64,000 bases of DNA from Agriotes lineatus (taxonomy: Eukaryota; Arthropoda; Insecta; Coleoptera; Elateridae): positions 1 to 64,000 of the forward strand of contig CALNHX010001053.1 of assembly GCA_940337035.1 (NCBI GenBank), given 5' to 3'. Positions 11,382 through 22,371 of the stretch are shown one piece after another (position 1 is the stretch's first letter; every line of letters begins with the position of its first letter). Both the position numbers and the translations under genes were made by a program. Under the pieces are notes generated by a model, which worked only from the letters and a program-made list of their open reading frames with translations, did not search any database and was not told the origin of the DNA.

Positions 11382-11469
11382 AAACTCCCGACAGTACAAA
11401 AAACCCAAAGGGCTGACCTGCGCAAGCCAACAAAAAGGCAGTCGTGGATCTAAATCTAATCTAATCTAA

Positions 11470-11489
11470 TCCTGTCCAAGAAAGTGAGC
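11470..11489. repeat. 3' target-site duplication of the LINE
   Basis: Second copy of the 20-bp target, with C in place of T at its seventh base. The sequence then continues collinearly with 40,727 onward. Confidence 0.9.
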
Positions 11490-13364
11490 GACATAAGTCA
11501 ACTTAAAATGTATGGCCACGGATCGCCCACGCAAAACGTGCTTTCTGAAGAGAAACTACAGACTGAACCTTTCTGTTAACGGATCTTATAATGATTCAAA
11601 GGACCGACATAGAACTAGGTAATAGAATAAAGAAATCTGCATAAGGTAATGGACTACCACTTAAGCTGCAAGAAATTTCCTGTTCGTACATTGGGTTTAA
11701 CAGGTGTCACAGTTTGAACCAAGAATGTAATAATTTCTGCCGGTACTTTGAATGTGCCAGGGTGTCTTAACATTTGTGTGCTTCGCAGGTGTTACACAAG
11801 TAGTATAACACTTTTTGAAAGTTGTTTTTACTGTCGGAAATTGAAACACCATCGTCTGTAAACACCTTAAAAAATAAAATAATGTCTATTTCTGCTTTAA
11901 CTGAGGAATAGATAAAAGTTATTAATATTTTACACATAGTTCAGGCTTTACCCTTGATGAAAATGTAACCCAACAGATGCCGGGCAAATGTTCCGTGGCT
12001 GAACGGAACTAATGATCGCGCTGCACCCGCGCGTCTGCGAAGCGTTGAAATCGCTTTCGTAGGCGCTGCAATCACGGTAATTTTGAATCCCTGCAGTGTT
12101 TCTTTTATTTGAGAATTGATGTCATTCGCATTACCAAGTGTTTCCTTTTATTGTTTCAGTATTATCAGAAATGTTAAGACATGTTTACTTCAAGTTTTCT
12201 TTAATTTTTCAAAATTGTTAGTGTCAATTTCCACATGCAAAGGAAGTTCTGGGTAAAGCCCTTGACAGATTTTTAATGTATTGTAATCATTATGCTACAT
12301 TTACATCCTTTAGGTATATTTGTTTCAAAGATGCCTCCAAGTTCTTTTCTTTCGTATTTTATTAGTTCTCACCTGGTGACATGCCATTACTTTTTCCTAA
12401 CCTATATTTCTTTACTAGTTCTTTGGATGCACTCATCATTTACACAATACTAATCATCCCCTTCCATGTTTTCGGTAAAATTTTATATTTTATAGAGATT
12501 GCTAATCGTTCTGCTAAAAATTTTATAGATTAAATCACTTCTGTTTATGATCTCTGATGTCTTCATATTACATCTGAAGGTCAGAGATATCGTGTTCTAG
12601 GTTTGCAGAAAACTTATTCCAGTAATTTTTCTTATATTGCCCCTATTTTTGAATTAGTTTCGTTTCATACAGGAGAAAGAGACCCACTGTCTCTCACGCT
12701 CTTGATGTTGCGAATATTTTAATTTCTCTGGAAAACCATGAAATTTTTCTATTTGCTTGTGGATTTGTTGTATTTATTTTTTTACGAGTACTTCATTTAT
12801 TGTTTTCGCTACGTTTGTTTTTCCAATCTTCTTCAGCTGAATCTAAGTCGCTTATTTTCGTTGGTGTTGGTTGTTAGTCCGGCTTGGTGTAATAATTTGG
12901 TTGTGTCTTCTAGAGATGTTCAATTATCCTAATTTTATTGAATAGTTTGGTGACATATTCTTGACTATTTTTGCTGTTAATTACCTATTAGGTATTAGGT
13001 ATTTGTGTTCTTTCTGTTTGCAAGTACAAAGTCGATGCAGCATATAATTATTTAACCTCTCGTGTTCTGCAATGTATGTATACCCGGCTCAATCCATTTG
13101 TGATTCTGAGCGGGCTTTGCATGTGCATTTTTTCTAACGGGGTAAACACCGTTTGTAACAAAAAAAAACCAAAGTCATAGCAAAATTTGTCAGTTCATTA
13201 TTATTCGTTCGTCAACTGAAGTAACTTTGTTGAAAATAACATACATAATTGACTCTTCCAGTTCAGCAAGATGCCACGAATGGTTTTTTCATAAGCTATA
13301 AATATCAGTGTCATTCTGACACTAGTAACCTTTTATAACTAAATAGGTAGTATACTGGTAAAAG
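11490..13364. other. Spacer, no gene recognised
   Basis: Collinear with 40,727-42,600 apart from small indels (for example 66 bp present only near 41,231-41,297). A GC-richer stretch at 11,995-12,095 has a vaguely tRNA-like ending but no convincing cloverleaf. The rest is T-rich and non-coding. Confidence 0.4.
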
Positions 13365-13854
13365 CCATTTTTAATTTATTTAATTCATAAATTGTTCCAC
13401 ATGCCTTTGGATTTGATATTTCAGTAGTGGCAGTTAACAAATCGATCGCAGGCCTTTGCAAGCAACAACGTTTGTTGTCGAGAAATTTGCAAATTTGCAG
13501 TCAATTACTGCAGTACAACGTGCGTTTCGTGCGGAATTTGGAGACCGAGGCGGAGGGGATGCACCATCTCTACTGATCATTCTCAGATAAATCAGGAAAT
13601 GGCAAGATCAAGGGTCCTTTCGCAACAAAAAAAAGGGATGGGTCGCAGGGGAAATTTTACGACGAGTCATGGTAATTTTCCCTCAACGTCTTCAAGCTTG
13701 CGTTGCAGAATATGGTGGTAACTTGAAAAATTGTATCTTTAAGTCATAGAAACCCAATTGCGTATAGAACAATCTATGATAAAAATTCAAAATGTATTGT
13801 ATTATTTAAAATATATTTAGTTTTATAAATGGTACATTGCTATGCCTAACCCTG
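13365..13854 (+). mobile_element. 5'-truncated mariner-type deletion derivative
   Basis: Collinear with the complete 536-bp element at 42,805-43,340 but lacking its left ~30 bp and the flank. Residual transposase codons are visible: FVVEKFANLQSITAVQRAFR near 13,470-13,530 (N-terminal region) and PQRLQACVAEYGGNLKNCIF ending at the stop near 13,749 (C-terminal region). The catalytic core between them is missing. The right terminal repeat ends at 13,854 (aaccctg). Confidence 0.65.
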
Positions 13855-14599
13855 TAGTACGCCATTGTTGATTGAGTTTGGTATCTAATGTACGTCGTCA
13901 TAAACAGTTTTTTTCTGGTTGTAAAAATGTAAATGTATGACATACATGTTTCTCTCATGGCACCCTCAGGGTGCTAACAATCAGAATTTGGGCTGCGTGC
14001 GAGCATCAAAATAGGCTCTCACTTTTTTATTAACTCATTTACACGTAAGACAGCAGAATACAATTTTCTGATGTCATTTTTATTAATTGGTAAAAATGTA
14101 TTACCAAATAAAAAAAATCTGGTGTGATACACGCAACTTCCTTTTACAGTGATTTTATGATTATTAAAAAAAAATTAGTTTACCTAGTACACTTTACAAA
14201 AAAAAAACAAAAATATAAAGAAAAACAAAACCCCTTTCAGAAGTATTCAACTAGAAAAATACCTATCTCACATCAATACACATGCACGCACGCAAGCACG
14301 CAAGACACACACACACACACAGACCAGTGAACAAAAACATGTTTTTTTGGTTCAGGAGACTCCAACACGTGAAGATCTTTCTTATTATAAAGAAACATTA
14401 AATCGAAAATGTTCGTGTGTGCAGATAATTTTTGATCAACTTTAATTTAGAAAACGAACATTCTGGTGAAGCTACAGCTACAACATTATTTGTAGTAACT
14501 ATGAAGAAACTTATTGCTTTGTTCATTCATGTATGGCAATTGTATTTGAGTGATACCTGATACTCATATCTTAAACTCCCAAGCTCGCTTCCATGCATT
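13855..14599. other. Spacer with a small CA microsatellite
   Basis: Non-coding. A (CA)n tract lies at about 14,304-14,321 and is shorter at the paralogous site near 43,793. Poly-A-rich stretches surround it. No gene recognised. Confidence 0.4.
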
Positions 14600-14664
14600 C
14601 AGCCAGGCAAAATCCGATTACTAATTTTGCTAGTCTGCCGCTTTAACAGCTAGACCACGCCGGC
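14600..14664 (-). repeat. tRNA-like relic (Pol III box A-like)
   Basis: Read on the minus strand from 14,664, the sequence starts GCCGGCGTGGTCTAGCTG, a good tRNA acceptor/D-arm and box A match. An anticodon-arm-like hairpin follows, and then a T-arm too degenerate to be a B box. Repeated at 44,101-44,166. It is more likely a SINE head or decayed tRNA than a working tRNA gene. Confidence 0.35.
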
Positions 14665-14844
14665 TGAGCAGTTGGGTCGCTTCTGGCTTTATATAAGGGA
14701 GACGTCAATCGCTGCATATTTCTATCCATGTTACACCTTGTATCTGTTGGCTTCAATTTCCATTAATGGTAAAATCCTAAACTACGTGAAAAGTATAATA
14801 TTTATATATTACTGCGCTAAAGCAGATATTTAATTTTGTAAGGT

Positions 14845-15400
14845 GTTTAATCAGTATAAGTTTGGTTTTGAGCAAGGTAGACACATAATCCTCATTCAAA
14901 ATATCCTCTTCTTTCAGCAAGTACTTTTTGAGTTATACCGCCAACAGACAGATAGTTTTAAAATAAGGAAGAGGCCTAATCAGCAATTCTATTTAATGCA
15001 GCTCTAGGGAAAATCGTCCCAAGTATAGAAAATAGGGCGATAAACAGCAGAGGAACAGCTTATGCAGGCGATTTGGCAATAGTAAGCAGATCAAGCAAAG
15101 TACTTAAAATAAAAGAAGAAGGTGGTTTCAAGTGAACAGGAAAACTGCAGCTTAGTAAATAACTACTATATGTAGCGTCTTTATAAGATCTACAGTATCA
15201 TATGCGATGGAAATAAGAAGTAGTCGAAAAAAACACGAAGAATAACTACGCTAACATGCATATATAATAATAAGAGCCATATTAGGTCCAAACAAAAATT
15301 TAATAAAGACGAATATAGACAACTAATGAAATTCAAACTAATTGAAATAGAAACGAAAATAAAGTATTCCGATGAAATAACGGATTGTTATGGATATGGC
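14845..15400 (+). pseudogene. Non-LTR reverse transcriptase relic upstream of beta1
   Basis: Conceptual translation gives degraded but ordered RT motifs: NQYKFGFEQGRH, a Tyr-Arg-Gln...Asp-Ser segment matching the first catalytic region, SAILFNAALGKIV, then AYAGDLAIVSRS, a YADD box with Asp changed to Gly. After a deletion near 15,146 come SYAMEIRSSRKKHEE, IIIRAILGPN and DEYRQLMKFK, the C-terminal tail of the same protein type. Several stops and frameshifts are present. The spacer A' copy keeps further codons (KTKYIKYGRKIETERYNP near 44,650) that are deleted here. The relic ends about 160 bp before the beta1 start codon. Confidence 0.7.
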
Positions 15401-15439
15401 CTAAGATTTAAAAATGGTATTCTTCCATATACTTATCAG

Positions 15440-15520
15440 ACACATTTATCATTTGGAAGTTGTTACAGGTAACTAATACCTAGCATTAGTTTTCCTTTCT
15501 AAATTGAAACCTATGTGTCC
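15440..15520 (+). promoter_or_regulatory. Conserved block upstream of beta1
   Basis: A stretch 40-115 bp before the start codon, containing ctagcattagttttccttt, is shared with beta2 and, more divergently, with the alpha genes (ctagcatttgttttccttcc at about 33,587-33,606). Alpha and beta coding regions have diverged much more than this block would if neutral. A proximal promoter or 5' UTR role is inferred; no TATA box is claimed. Confidence 0.35.
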
Positions 15521-16543
15521 TACAAATAATATTATCTCTTTACTAGAAACAATATGAAATGAAAAAGATCAGCAAAATGGGTTTGAATTTACTTTACATA
15601 CTTTAGGAATTATTTTAGCAATTTCATCTCCATACAAACTTGGAAAAACACCATTATTATGTTACAGATGTTACGCAGTATGTGCGTGTGCAGTATTGGT
15701 TGCACTAGATGTCTACAGTCTAACTAACAGATTTATCCATGTGTATTTTTTTTTTCCATCCTACGTTTCCATTGTAATAAATGTGTCTTCGTCTGTTAGT
15801 TTCTTATTCTCTAATGTTACCGCAATTCTTGTACCTGCGTTTTGTCAGCTCTCAAATTTTAATTCTTTTGTGGGAGTACTTCTATCAAGAAACAAATATG
15901 TGACAGGATTGGCGGACATATCCCAATTCAAAATATATTCTCCTGAATTAATTTTAGTGCACATATTTTTCTGGGGCTTAGCTATCTATTCGCGGTGCAA
16001 TTATAGCAATAAAATGGAACAAAAATTTTATTACTTTATTAATGAATACGTACACCACTATTATTTTTACATTTCCGTAATGATAATGAAGCAATTCGTA
16101 ATTTTACTATTAGATTCGTTCAAAAGAGTGAACATTATGTTAAAAGACTTTGTTGATTTGCATTATACGACTACCAATGCTATGGCAGACATATCTCTTA
16201 TAAGAAAGGACTTGACATTACATAAAAGTGTGAGAGCTATTACATTGGCGTATAGAACTCAAACAAAACAAATTCAATTATTTAATAGAATCTATAGATG
16301 GCAAATTTTGTTTCTCATTTTTCCTGGATGATGAATTTACTTAATATTTTAGCTGCGAGCTTTACATTTTCAGATAGACTAATAATTGCAATCGATGAAG
16401 ATGCTTCTTTAAAGCAATCAACTCTTCGTGGGATATTTGTTAATTTTCTATGGTCGACTTGGCAGTTTGTAAGTATATTATTCATAAAGATCTCTAATTT
16501 ACTGTAGGTTTATTTCCTTAGCCATTTTATATAAGTCATGTAC

Positions 16544-16665
16544 TATTAGCGACACGGAATAGCTTCCAGCTGTATTTATCTACATAGTTTTCAATTTTTC
16601 TAAGTAAAAATTTAAAAACTTGGTAACTAGATAAATACAGCTGGAAACTGTTCCGTGTCGCCAAT
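16544..16665. mobile_element. Palindromic MITE in the beta1 intron
   Basis: Ends attagcgacacgg and ccgtgtcgccaat form inverted repeats that extend about 33 bp inward (through ccagctgtatttatct), with a ~50-bp AT-rich loop. The same hairpin is at 49,021-49,150 in beta2, so it predates the duplication. Confidence 0.7.
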
Positions 16666-17103
16666 GCTACGTTGTAACGTTGTGAAATAGATATTTAAGC
16701 AGGCATTAGTTCTTTTTAAACTACTGGTTGTTATCGTCTCGTTCACATAGATATATGTATATATCAGGATAGAGTGAGTGAGTAATTAATGTGCAATTAT
16801 TTTGGGATGTTATAGAAGAGGTGGTGAGTCGAATGTGCTATTTATGAGATACAACTTCAAAGATTATGAAACTAAATTAATTTGGTTTAGTAAAAATTCT
16901 AAAAGAAAATTATACTCCTGATATGTTTCATACTGTGGTTTAGTCACCTTCAAGGACATATTAAACACCAATTTAGTAAAGAAAAATCTCTTCGTTGCAA
17001 ATTAAGACTGCTTTCCAATGTTTATAAATATTTTTTATTGATGTAATTTAGTTGCTTGCTAAATCCTGTTGAAAGGTTTCAAAGCGTTTTGTCTGTATAT
17101 ATA

Positions 17104-17567
17104 CCGTGTGTCCACAGGGTTTCGCACCATGGAATCAGAGCAACGTTAATTTATCCCAAAGATCAGCTCTTGCTTCTACGGAAACAGCTTAATGACAAAC
17201 CCTATTATATTTATTTTTCTATGGCAATAAACGATTAGTATTCAACTTGACGTATGGTGTCAAACTGGACGATAGCAGGTTAGGTTTTGCGTCAGTTTTG
17301 ACACAGACTGATGCAAAACCCAACCTGCTAACCTCGAATTTGACATAGACTTACAGTGCCACCACACCAACATATTATTCATACGTTGTATAACCATTCA
17401 AAAATGTTCGATCATTTCTGAAGGCACATTATTTGTTACTTGCAAATTCAATTTTAATGGTCAATGCTTAGCAACCGTTTGATTATCAATTGCCAGTGGA
17501 AGAGTAGATCTTTAAAATAAACTAGCATCACTCCAGCGCTATGGTGCGTAGTCTCGTGGACGCACGG
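17104..17567. mobile_element. 464-bp TIR element in the beta1 intron
   Basis: Inverted ends ccgtgtgtccac and gtggacgcacgg, with imperfect matching for ~38 bp, are flanked by TA on both sides (17,102-17,103 and 17,568-17,569). The beta2 intron lacks the insert. A second internal inverted repeat (gcaggttaggttttgc with its complement) lies at about 17,273-17,325. A TA-flanked, non-coding element fits a Tc1/mariner-type MITE. Confidence 0.75.
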
Positions 17568-17869
17568 TATATAAACTATATTTTCAGATTCTGGTAATGA
17601 TTCTAGCAGTTTCCTGCAGTAAAGTATCAGAAGAAGCACAAAAGACAGCAGAACTATGTTTAGATGGTCTGTTAAAGCTTCCTAGGTCACCACCTGATAG
17701 GCAAGGAAATGATTTGCAATATGAATTAAATTTACTAAAAGACGTAGCCAGCAATCACTACCACAATTTCTCTGCTGTTGGAATGTTTTCAATCAAGCGC
17801 TCTTTGATGATTGCGGTTTTAGATTCTTTGGTTACGTATTTTGTTGTCTATGTTCAATTATATAAATAG

Positions 17870-18452
17870 TGGAATGTACTATCGACCATTGCTTCTAATA
17901 TACAGAGAGTTTATTATAACGGGCAATGTGTAAATGCGTTTATTTTAAAATGCAGTATGGAAGCGTTACTGCGTATGTAAAAACATAATATAGTATGATC
18001 ACAAATTAATCTCATCTAGTATGGCTGTGGAAGTGCAAACCAATGCCTTTAAAATTGGCTTACATACTTATATTTAATTCAAACTGTCAAATTTTATTAT
18101 TAAATATTCTTTTTATCCATTTTATTACAATATTATATTAAAATAAACAAATTTCCACGTAAAAGTAATGTAATTGTCCAACAAATAAGCTTGCGCCGGT
18201 CGAATAGACATTTTATCGTAAATCTAACCTAAAAATAATATTTTGGACCCAGTTTTAAAGGCAGAAATTTGTTCTTTCATAGCCATACTAGATGATATTA
18301 ATTTTTGATCATACTTTATATTCTACAGAGAAAAGAATTCTGTTGATCAAATGGCAAGACTTCAGTTTAGAACAAGTATGTGTGTTATTACATGTTACAT
18401 TTCCTCTTGTTATTTGTGATGCTTCTTTTTCAATAAAATTACTGTTCATATA
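17870..18452. other. Spacer downstream of beta1
   Basis: AT-rich, collinear with 49,923-50,495. No gene recognised. Confidence 0.4.
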
Positions 18453-19251
18453 TAGTATTCCAACCAGAAATTGGAAAGCTATTTAAAATCAGGCCAGCAT
18501 TGAAAACAGTAAGTCACTTCGTAATTTAATTCATAAAATTACTGTTTGATCATCCAAGAAGACTATACTAAGGAGATGCAACTTCCTATGACGACTGTAT
18601 ATAAAAGCGGCCCTTATGTCGGGGATAGCCGTCGCGGCGCTGTCGACAGCGTGTACTGTCGTTCGAGAGTTGGAAGCGAGCTAAATTAACCTGCAATCGC
18701 GGTTAAAAGTCAGTTTACGGTTGTTAATCCAATGGAGTGTATTTCAAGTGTGTTATTAATTGTTAAAACATGGTCCGAATTTCCAGTTACACTCAGCAAA
18801 TGTTTGACATTGACAGTTCACGAGTTTTGTGAATGAATAAATGTACACCACAGCCGCCTTACTTGTCAGCTTTTAGCGGTCCGCTTCGAAACGGGAGTTG
18901 CGTGTCCTTAGTATAGTGTTCTTGTGATCATCATTCAGTGACACTTCGATAATAACCTTCAAATTTGACAGATGCATTGGGAAGTTTGGAAGATATATAC
19001 GTTTTTCAAAATGTTCTATGCTACTATACGGTTTTAAAAACTCAACTAGTACCTACTTAAATCATGCACAATGTTACAATGCCTTAATAAAACAGTTACA
19101 TGTACAATTTACAGATGAACTGTCATTATTTGAAAGTTGATTGACATTAGAATATTTTTTACTAATTGTATGAAACCAACTTAGACATGACTTACACTTT
19201 TCATGGTGTACTGGATTTTAAATAACTTTCCAATTTTTGGTTGGAATACTA
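18453..19251. mobile_element. 799-bp TIR element with LTR-like interior
   Basis: Forty-base inverted ends (starting tagtattccaacca, ending tggttggaatacta) are flanked by TA (18,451-18,452 and 19,252-19,253). Removing the element restores a sequence close to the flanks of the paralogue. The interior is unlike a simple MITE: a TATA-box-like TATATAAAAG at 18,598 is followed by a GC-rich stretch and an AATAAA signal at 18,836-18,841, the arrangement of a long terminal repeat. No coding frame is present. The paralogous site carries a different insertion. Confidence 0.7.
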
Positions 19252-19378
19252 TACATATTACATTTTAAAATAATCGCATTTACACATGGTGTGGCGAATC
19301 CTCAGAAACCAATGATAACAATCAAGTCCTCATGGAAACGGGAATACCACATTTCGCATTAAAATAAATTCACTGCAG

Positions 19379-19694
19379 TATCCCAGCGTATATAAATCAA
19401 ACAAGTAGAGACACTCATGCCAAATGTTGAAACCTGTCTAGAGTGCCTGGGACAGTACCTTGGGGGGCATTTCCAAGCTTCGCTATCGGATGGCAGCACA
19501 AAGTTCTACAAATCAGAGCCAGTTACTGGCTCTGCTACCAATCAGCTTGTGTTCAAGTAGTGGCTCGATCTGTTAGTACTATCGGAAAGTACCCCCCAGG
19601 AGCAGTTCAAGGTCATCCAAATAGGAATTTTGACATCAAAAGAACCGACAATGAGTGTCTCTACTTGTTTGATTAATGTACGCTGAGAATCCCA
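19379..19694. mobile_element. Decayed palindromic element
   Basis: A perfect 21-bp inverted pair (caaacaagtagagacactca and its complement) lies at about 19,399-19,419 and 19,654-19,674, with weaker matching outward to cagcgta/tacgctg. A central hairpin cagagccag/ctggctctg lies at about 19,516-19,536. Shared with 51,020-51,336, so older than the duplication. Confidence 0.6.
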
Positions 19695-21340
19695 TGACTT
19701 TTATAATTAATTACATTATTTTGTTATATTGTAATGATTCTGCACAAAAATATATTAAATTAATAATTGTAGAATATAAAAATAGAGATTGATAACTTAG
19801 AATGAACAGATAAATAGTAATGCAAGTTTAGTTACATAACATTGTTTGAATTTAATTAATAAATTAAACTTACAAAAGAAATCATAGTGAATATGAAACT
19901 AAAATTATAGTTTCGTTAAAAACGACTGGCAGAATAGTAAATAAAACAAGGCATGTACAAACAGATGGTGAAAGAATGATTTTAATTTAAGTAGTAATTA
20001 AATGTTAAAATTATATTAGTGGAAATTCATGAAAATGTAATTATTTAAGCTAAGATGTTGACTATGTAATTTTTGTAACTAACAAAATAGGGTATCATTT
20101 TTGAATGGAAAGTAAACACATTGAACAACATTGATGAGTATTCCGTCAAATAAGATTACATTATTTCGAAACAAAGTATAATTTAAAGTTGAAAGAAGTT
20201 TTATTTACAGACGTAAAGAATATCAACTATTAGAGTCTGCATGAGTATAAAGGTCATCGTCGTGGGTTATCAGTTCTATGGAACCATTGCTGTGAACAGG
20301 TTGAAGGTAGACAATTAAATGTAGCAGAGAACTGTAGGAGTGTAAAGGTTGACACATTGCTGTAAATAGGCAGCACCTTGTCGGTTGAAGTTAGCAACGA
20401 TCTACAGGATTGATATAAGTTAAAACCAGAAAACTGTTTCAAAATGTCAACCATGTAGTGCCTGATTAATAATTACCTGAAATAAAGGAAAAAGAATATT
20501 AATCAAAGATGTTGAAGCAAAATATTTAATGATCTGTCAATGTGCAATTTATTTAAAATGAATTTTGATTTAGAGTATCAACATAAAATAATTTAGAATT
20601 GAGAATAATTTAACAATGCACATCCCAACTTAGAAAATGAGTTGTATGTTTAAATAATTCATTAACTGAGCTAGTTTTGAAGATTTAATTAATCATACAT
20701 TTAGAAAAGTAATTTAGACAAAAGTAAAACCACTATAAATCAATCTGTTTCATTTTTCTAGCTGCTTATATCTTGATAACTAAAAGAAATTCAGAGATAA
20801 CATTGCTTTATTGTATTAAATTAGAAAAAAAAATTATTTTCTGATTAGATTATAATAATTTACATTTTGTGATTTTTTTTCCTTTACACACTTTTGCTCG
20901 GGCACGTCAAGTTTAGTCAAATTACAATTCTTCAACTTCCCACCCCTTATGAGTAACATCAGAAACCAAGCGTTCGATTAATTATTCGAGTAAACATAGA
21001 AAGAGAATTGCATAAACAAGCACCTATTGTTCTTTATACCGAGTGTGTCACTTAAGGTGCGAACATAGAGTAGGGAATTAGCATGGGAAATCGTATATAT
21101 GAAGATTCCTGCTGGCCGCTTGAATTGATAGGATTGATAGTGGTATCAATCGAAAGAGAAAAAAATGTGCTTAATTTGATACTACTTTACTTGAATTTGT
21201 TGCTTGTTTAAGAGAGAAATAGCTTAAAAACTTGTAATAAATATTTTGCATTTTATTCTCAAAAAACAAGCCATTATGCATTAAGCCAACATAAATCTTA
21301 TTTTCTGTCAGTTGTCAATTCACGTATTTAACTAATTACT
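19695..21340. other. AT-rich spacer, no gene recognised
   Basis: Collinear with 51,338-52,994. A short minus-strand open frame at 20,254-20,454 is kept in both copies but has no recognisable features. A possible left end of the following mariner-type element (gagtgtgtcacttaaggtgc) lies near 21,040. Confidence 0.4.
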
Positions 21341-22371
21341 ATGAAGAATAATGTTGAATATTCTAATGAAGAGAAGATATTTATTATCAAAACATTTTAT
21401 ATTGGGGTCAATTTACCCACAGTTCGTGATTTATTTTCGGTTAAATTTAATAATCGACCTATTCTATCTGTATCAACATTTCACAAGTTTATGAAAAAAA
21501 TTGAAACTACAGCAAGTGTAGCAGCAGGTGATTCAAAGTTTTAATATTGCAATTTAAACAAATATTCAATCGAGACATTAACATTACAGGCAACCGGAAT
21601 AGAAGAACCACCGATGAGCTGCAAGACAGAGTTTCAGAGTTGATAAATGCTGATCAAACAATCAGCATAAGATGTATTGCTCGAGAGTGCAACATCGACA
21701 CGGTCAATGCACAAGGATCTAAAGAAGCATGGTTATTATCCCTAAAAACTTCAGTGTCATAAAGAGATCTTCTTAGTCGATGCAGAAAGCAGGCGCGTAT
21801 TTTGTGAAGTCATGCAGGAAAGCTGAAACGAAGATAGGAACTTTTTGCGGTCAATCTGTTTTACAGCTGAATGTACGTTCACACTTAATAATGAACCGAT
21901 TACTCACAACACTCGATACTGAACTCAAGAAAATCCTCGGAAAGCTCTTGAAATAAAAACGCAGTTCCCGCAGAAAATTATATTTGGGCTGGTATTTTCA
22001 AAAATAACATTATTGTACCGTTTGAGATAGTTCGAAATTTAAATTCGGCCTCTTATTTAGAACTTTTAACCTTTCACATGGGCCCTGCATTAGGAAAAGT
22101 TGCACGTGCAAATCAGGAGACTTGGTTTCAGCATGATGGCTGCCCAGCGCATTATGGTTTCAATGTGAGGGAATATCTAAGTAATAACTTTTCTAATTGC
22201 TGGATTGGTCGCAGTGGCACTATCAACTGGCCACTAAGATCTTCTGATTTGGCACCATGTGACATCTTTTTGTGGGGCCATATAAAAAACATAATTTACA
22301 TAAAAAGCCACCCAAATATTGACTCTTTGCGGAAAGAAATCGTTTCTGGGTGTAGGCTAATCACAGATTAG
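21341..22371 (+). pseudogene. Mariner-type transposase relic
   Basis: The transposase would cut and paste DNA at TA sites. The N-terminus is recognisable (EEKIFIIKTFYIGVN, then a helix-turn-helix-like region). Past a frame break near 21,545 comes the second helical region (RRTTDELQDRVSELINA). The C-terminal catalytic part reads WFQHDGCPAHYGFNVREYL, then GRSGTINWPLRSSDLAPCD and IFLWGHIKNIIY, containing the second and third acidic positions of an IS630/Tc1/mariner DDE/D triad. The section carrying the first Asp is badly degraded. The copy at 52,995 has the same breaks plus others, so decay began before the duplication. Confidence 0.8.

Larger units (their letters stand above)
6205..11469 (+). 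mobile_element. Full-length non-LTR retrotransposon (LINE, RNase H-bearing)
   Basis: A 5.27 kb element with a ~500-bp 5' UTR, ORF1 (6,707-7,798), ORF2 (open 7,728-11,381) and an 88-bp 3' UTR ending in a short pentanucleotide repeat of the TAATC type. It is bounded by a 20-bp target duplication (one mismatch), and the paralogous unit preserves the empty target, so both ends are exact to a few bases. Both ORFs are free of stops and frameshifts and the element is not 5'-truncated. Presence of APE endonuclease, RT and RNase H with a terminal zinc finger places it near the I/Loa-type LINEs; the exact clade needs a tree. It inserted after the segmental duplication. Confidence 0.95.
15559..17869 (+). 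pseudogene. Gustatory receptor beta1, frameshifted pseudogene
   Basis: Paralogue of the intact beta2 gene at 48,033. The start codon is at 15,559, exon 1 would end at 16,468 (donor gtaagt) and exon 2 is 17,588-17,869, ending TYFVVYVQLYK. Two single-base deletions break exon 1: one near 15,578, after six codons (AAATGGG for AAATTGGG), and one in a T run at 16,318-16,322, just before the WMMNLLNILAA helix. A Trp-to-Cys change (CYRCYAV for WYRCYAV) also affects the N-terminal region. Exon 2 is intact. The intron is lengthened by a 464-bp TIR element absent from beta2. The protein could not be made full length unless these are assembly errors. Confidence 0.85.

Noticed and set aside
11995..12095. 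Possible tRNA gene (gtggctgaacgg ... ttttgaatccc)
   Set aside because: No acceptor stem pairing or credible anticodon arm could be drawn, and the paralogous site at 41,299-41,399 is no better.
14281..14325. CRISPR-like or coding short repeat
   Set aside because: Simple (CA)n and cacgcaag microsatellite.
20254..20454. 66-codon minus-strand frame conserved at 51,904
   Set aside because: Conservation equals that of the surrounding spacer; no start context, no family.
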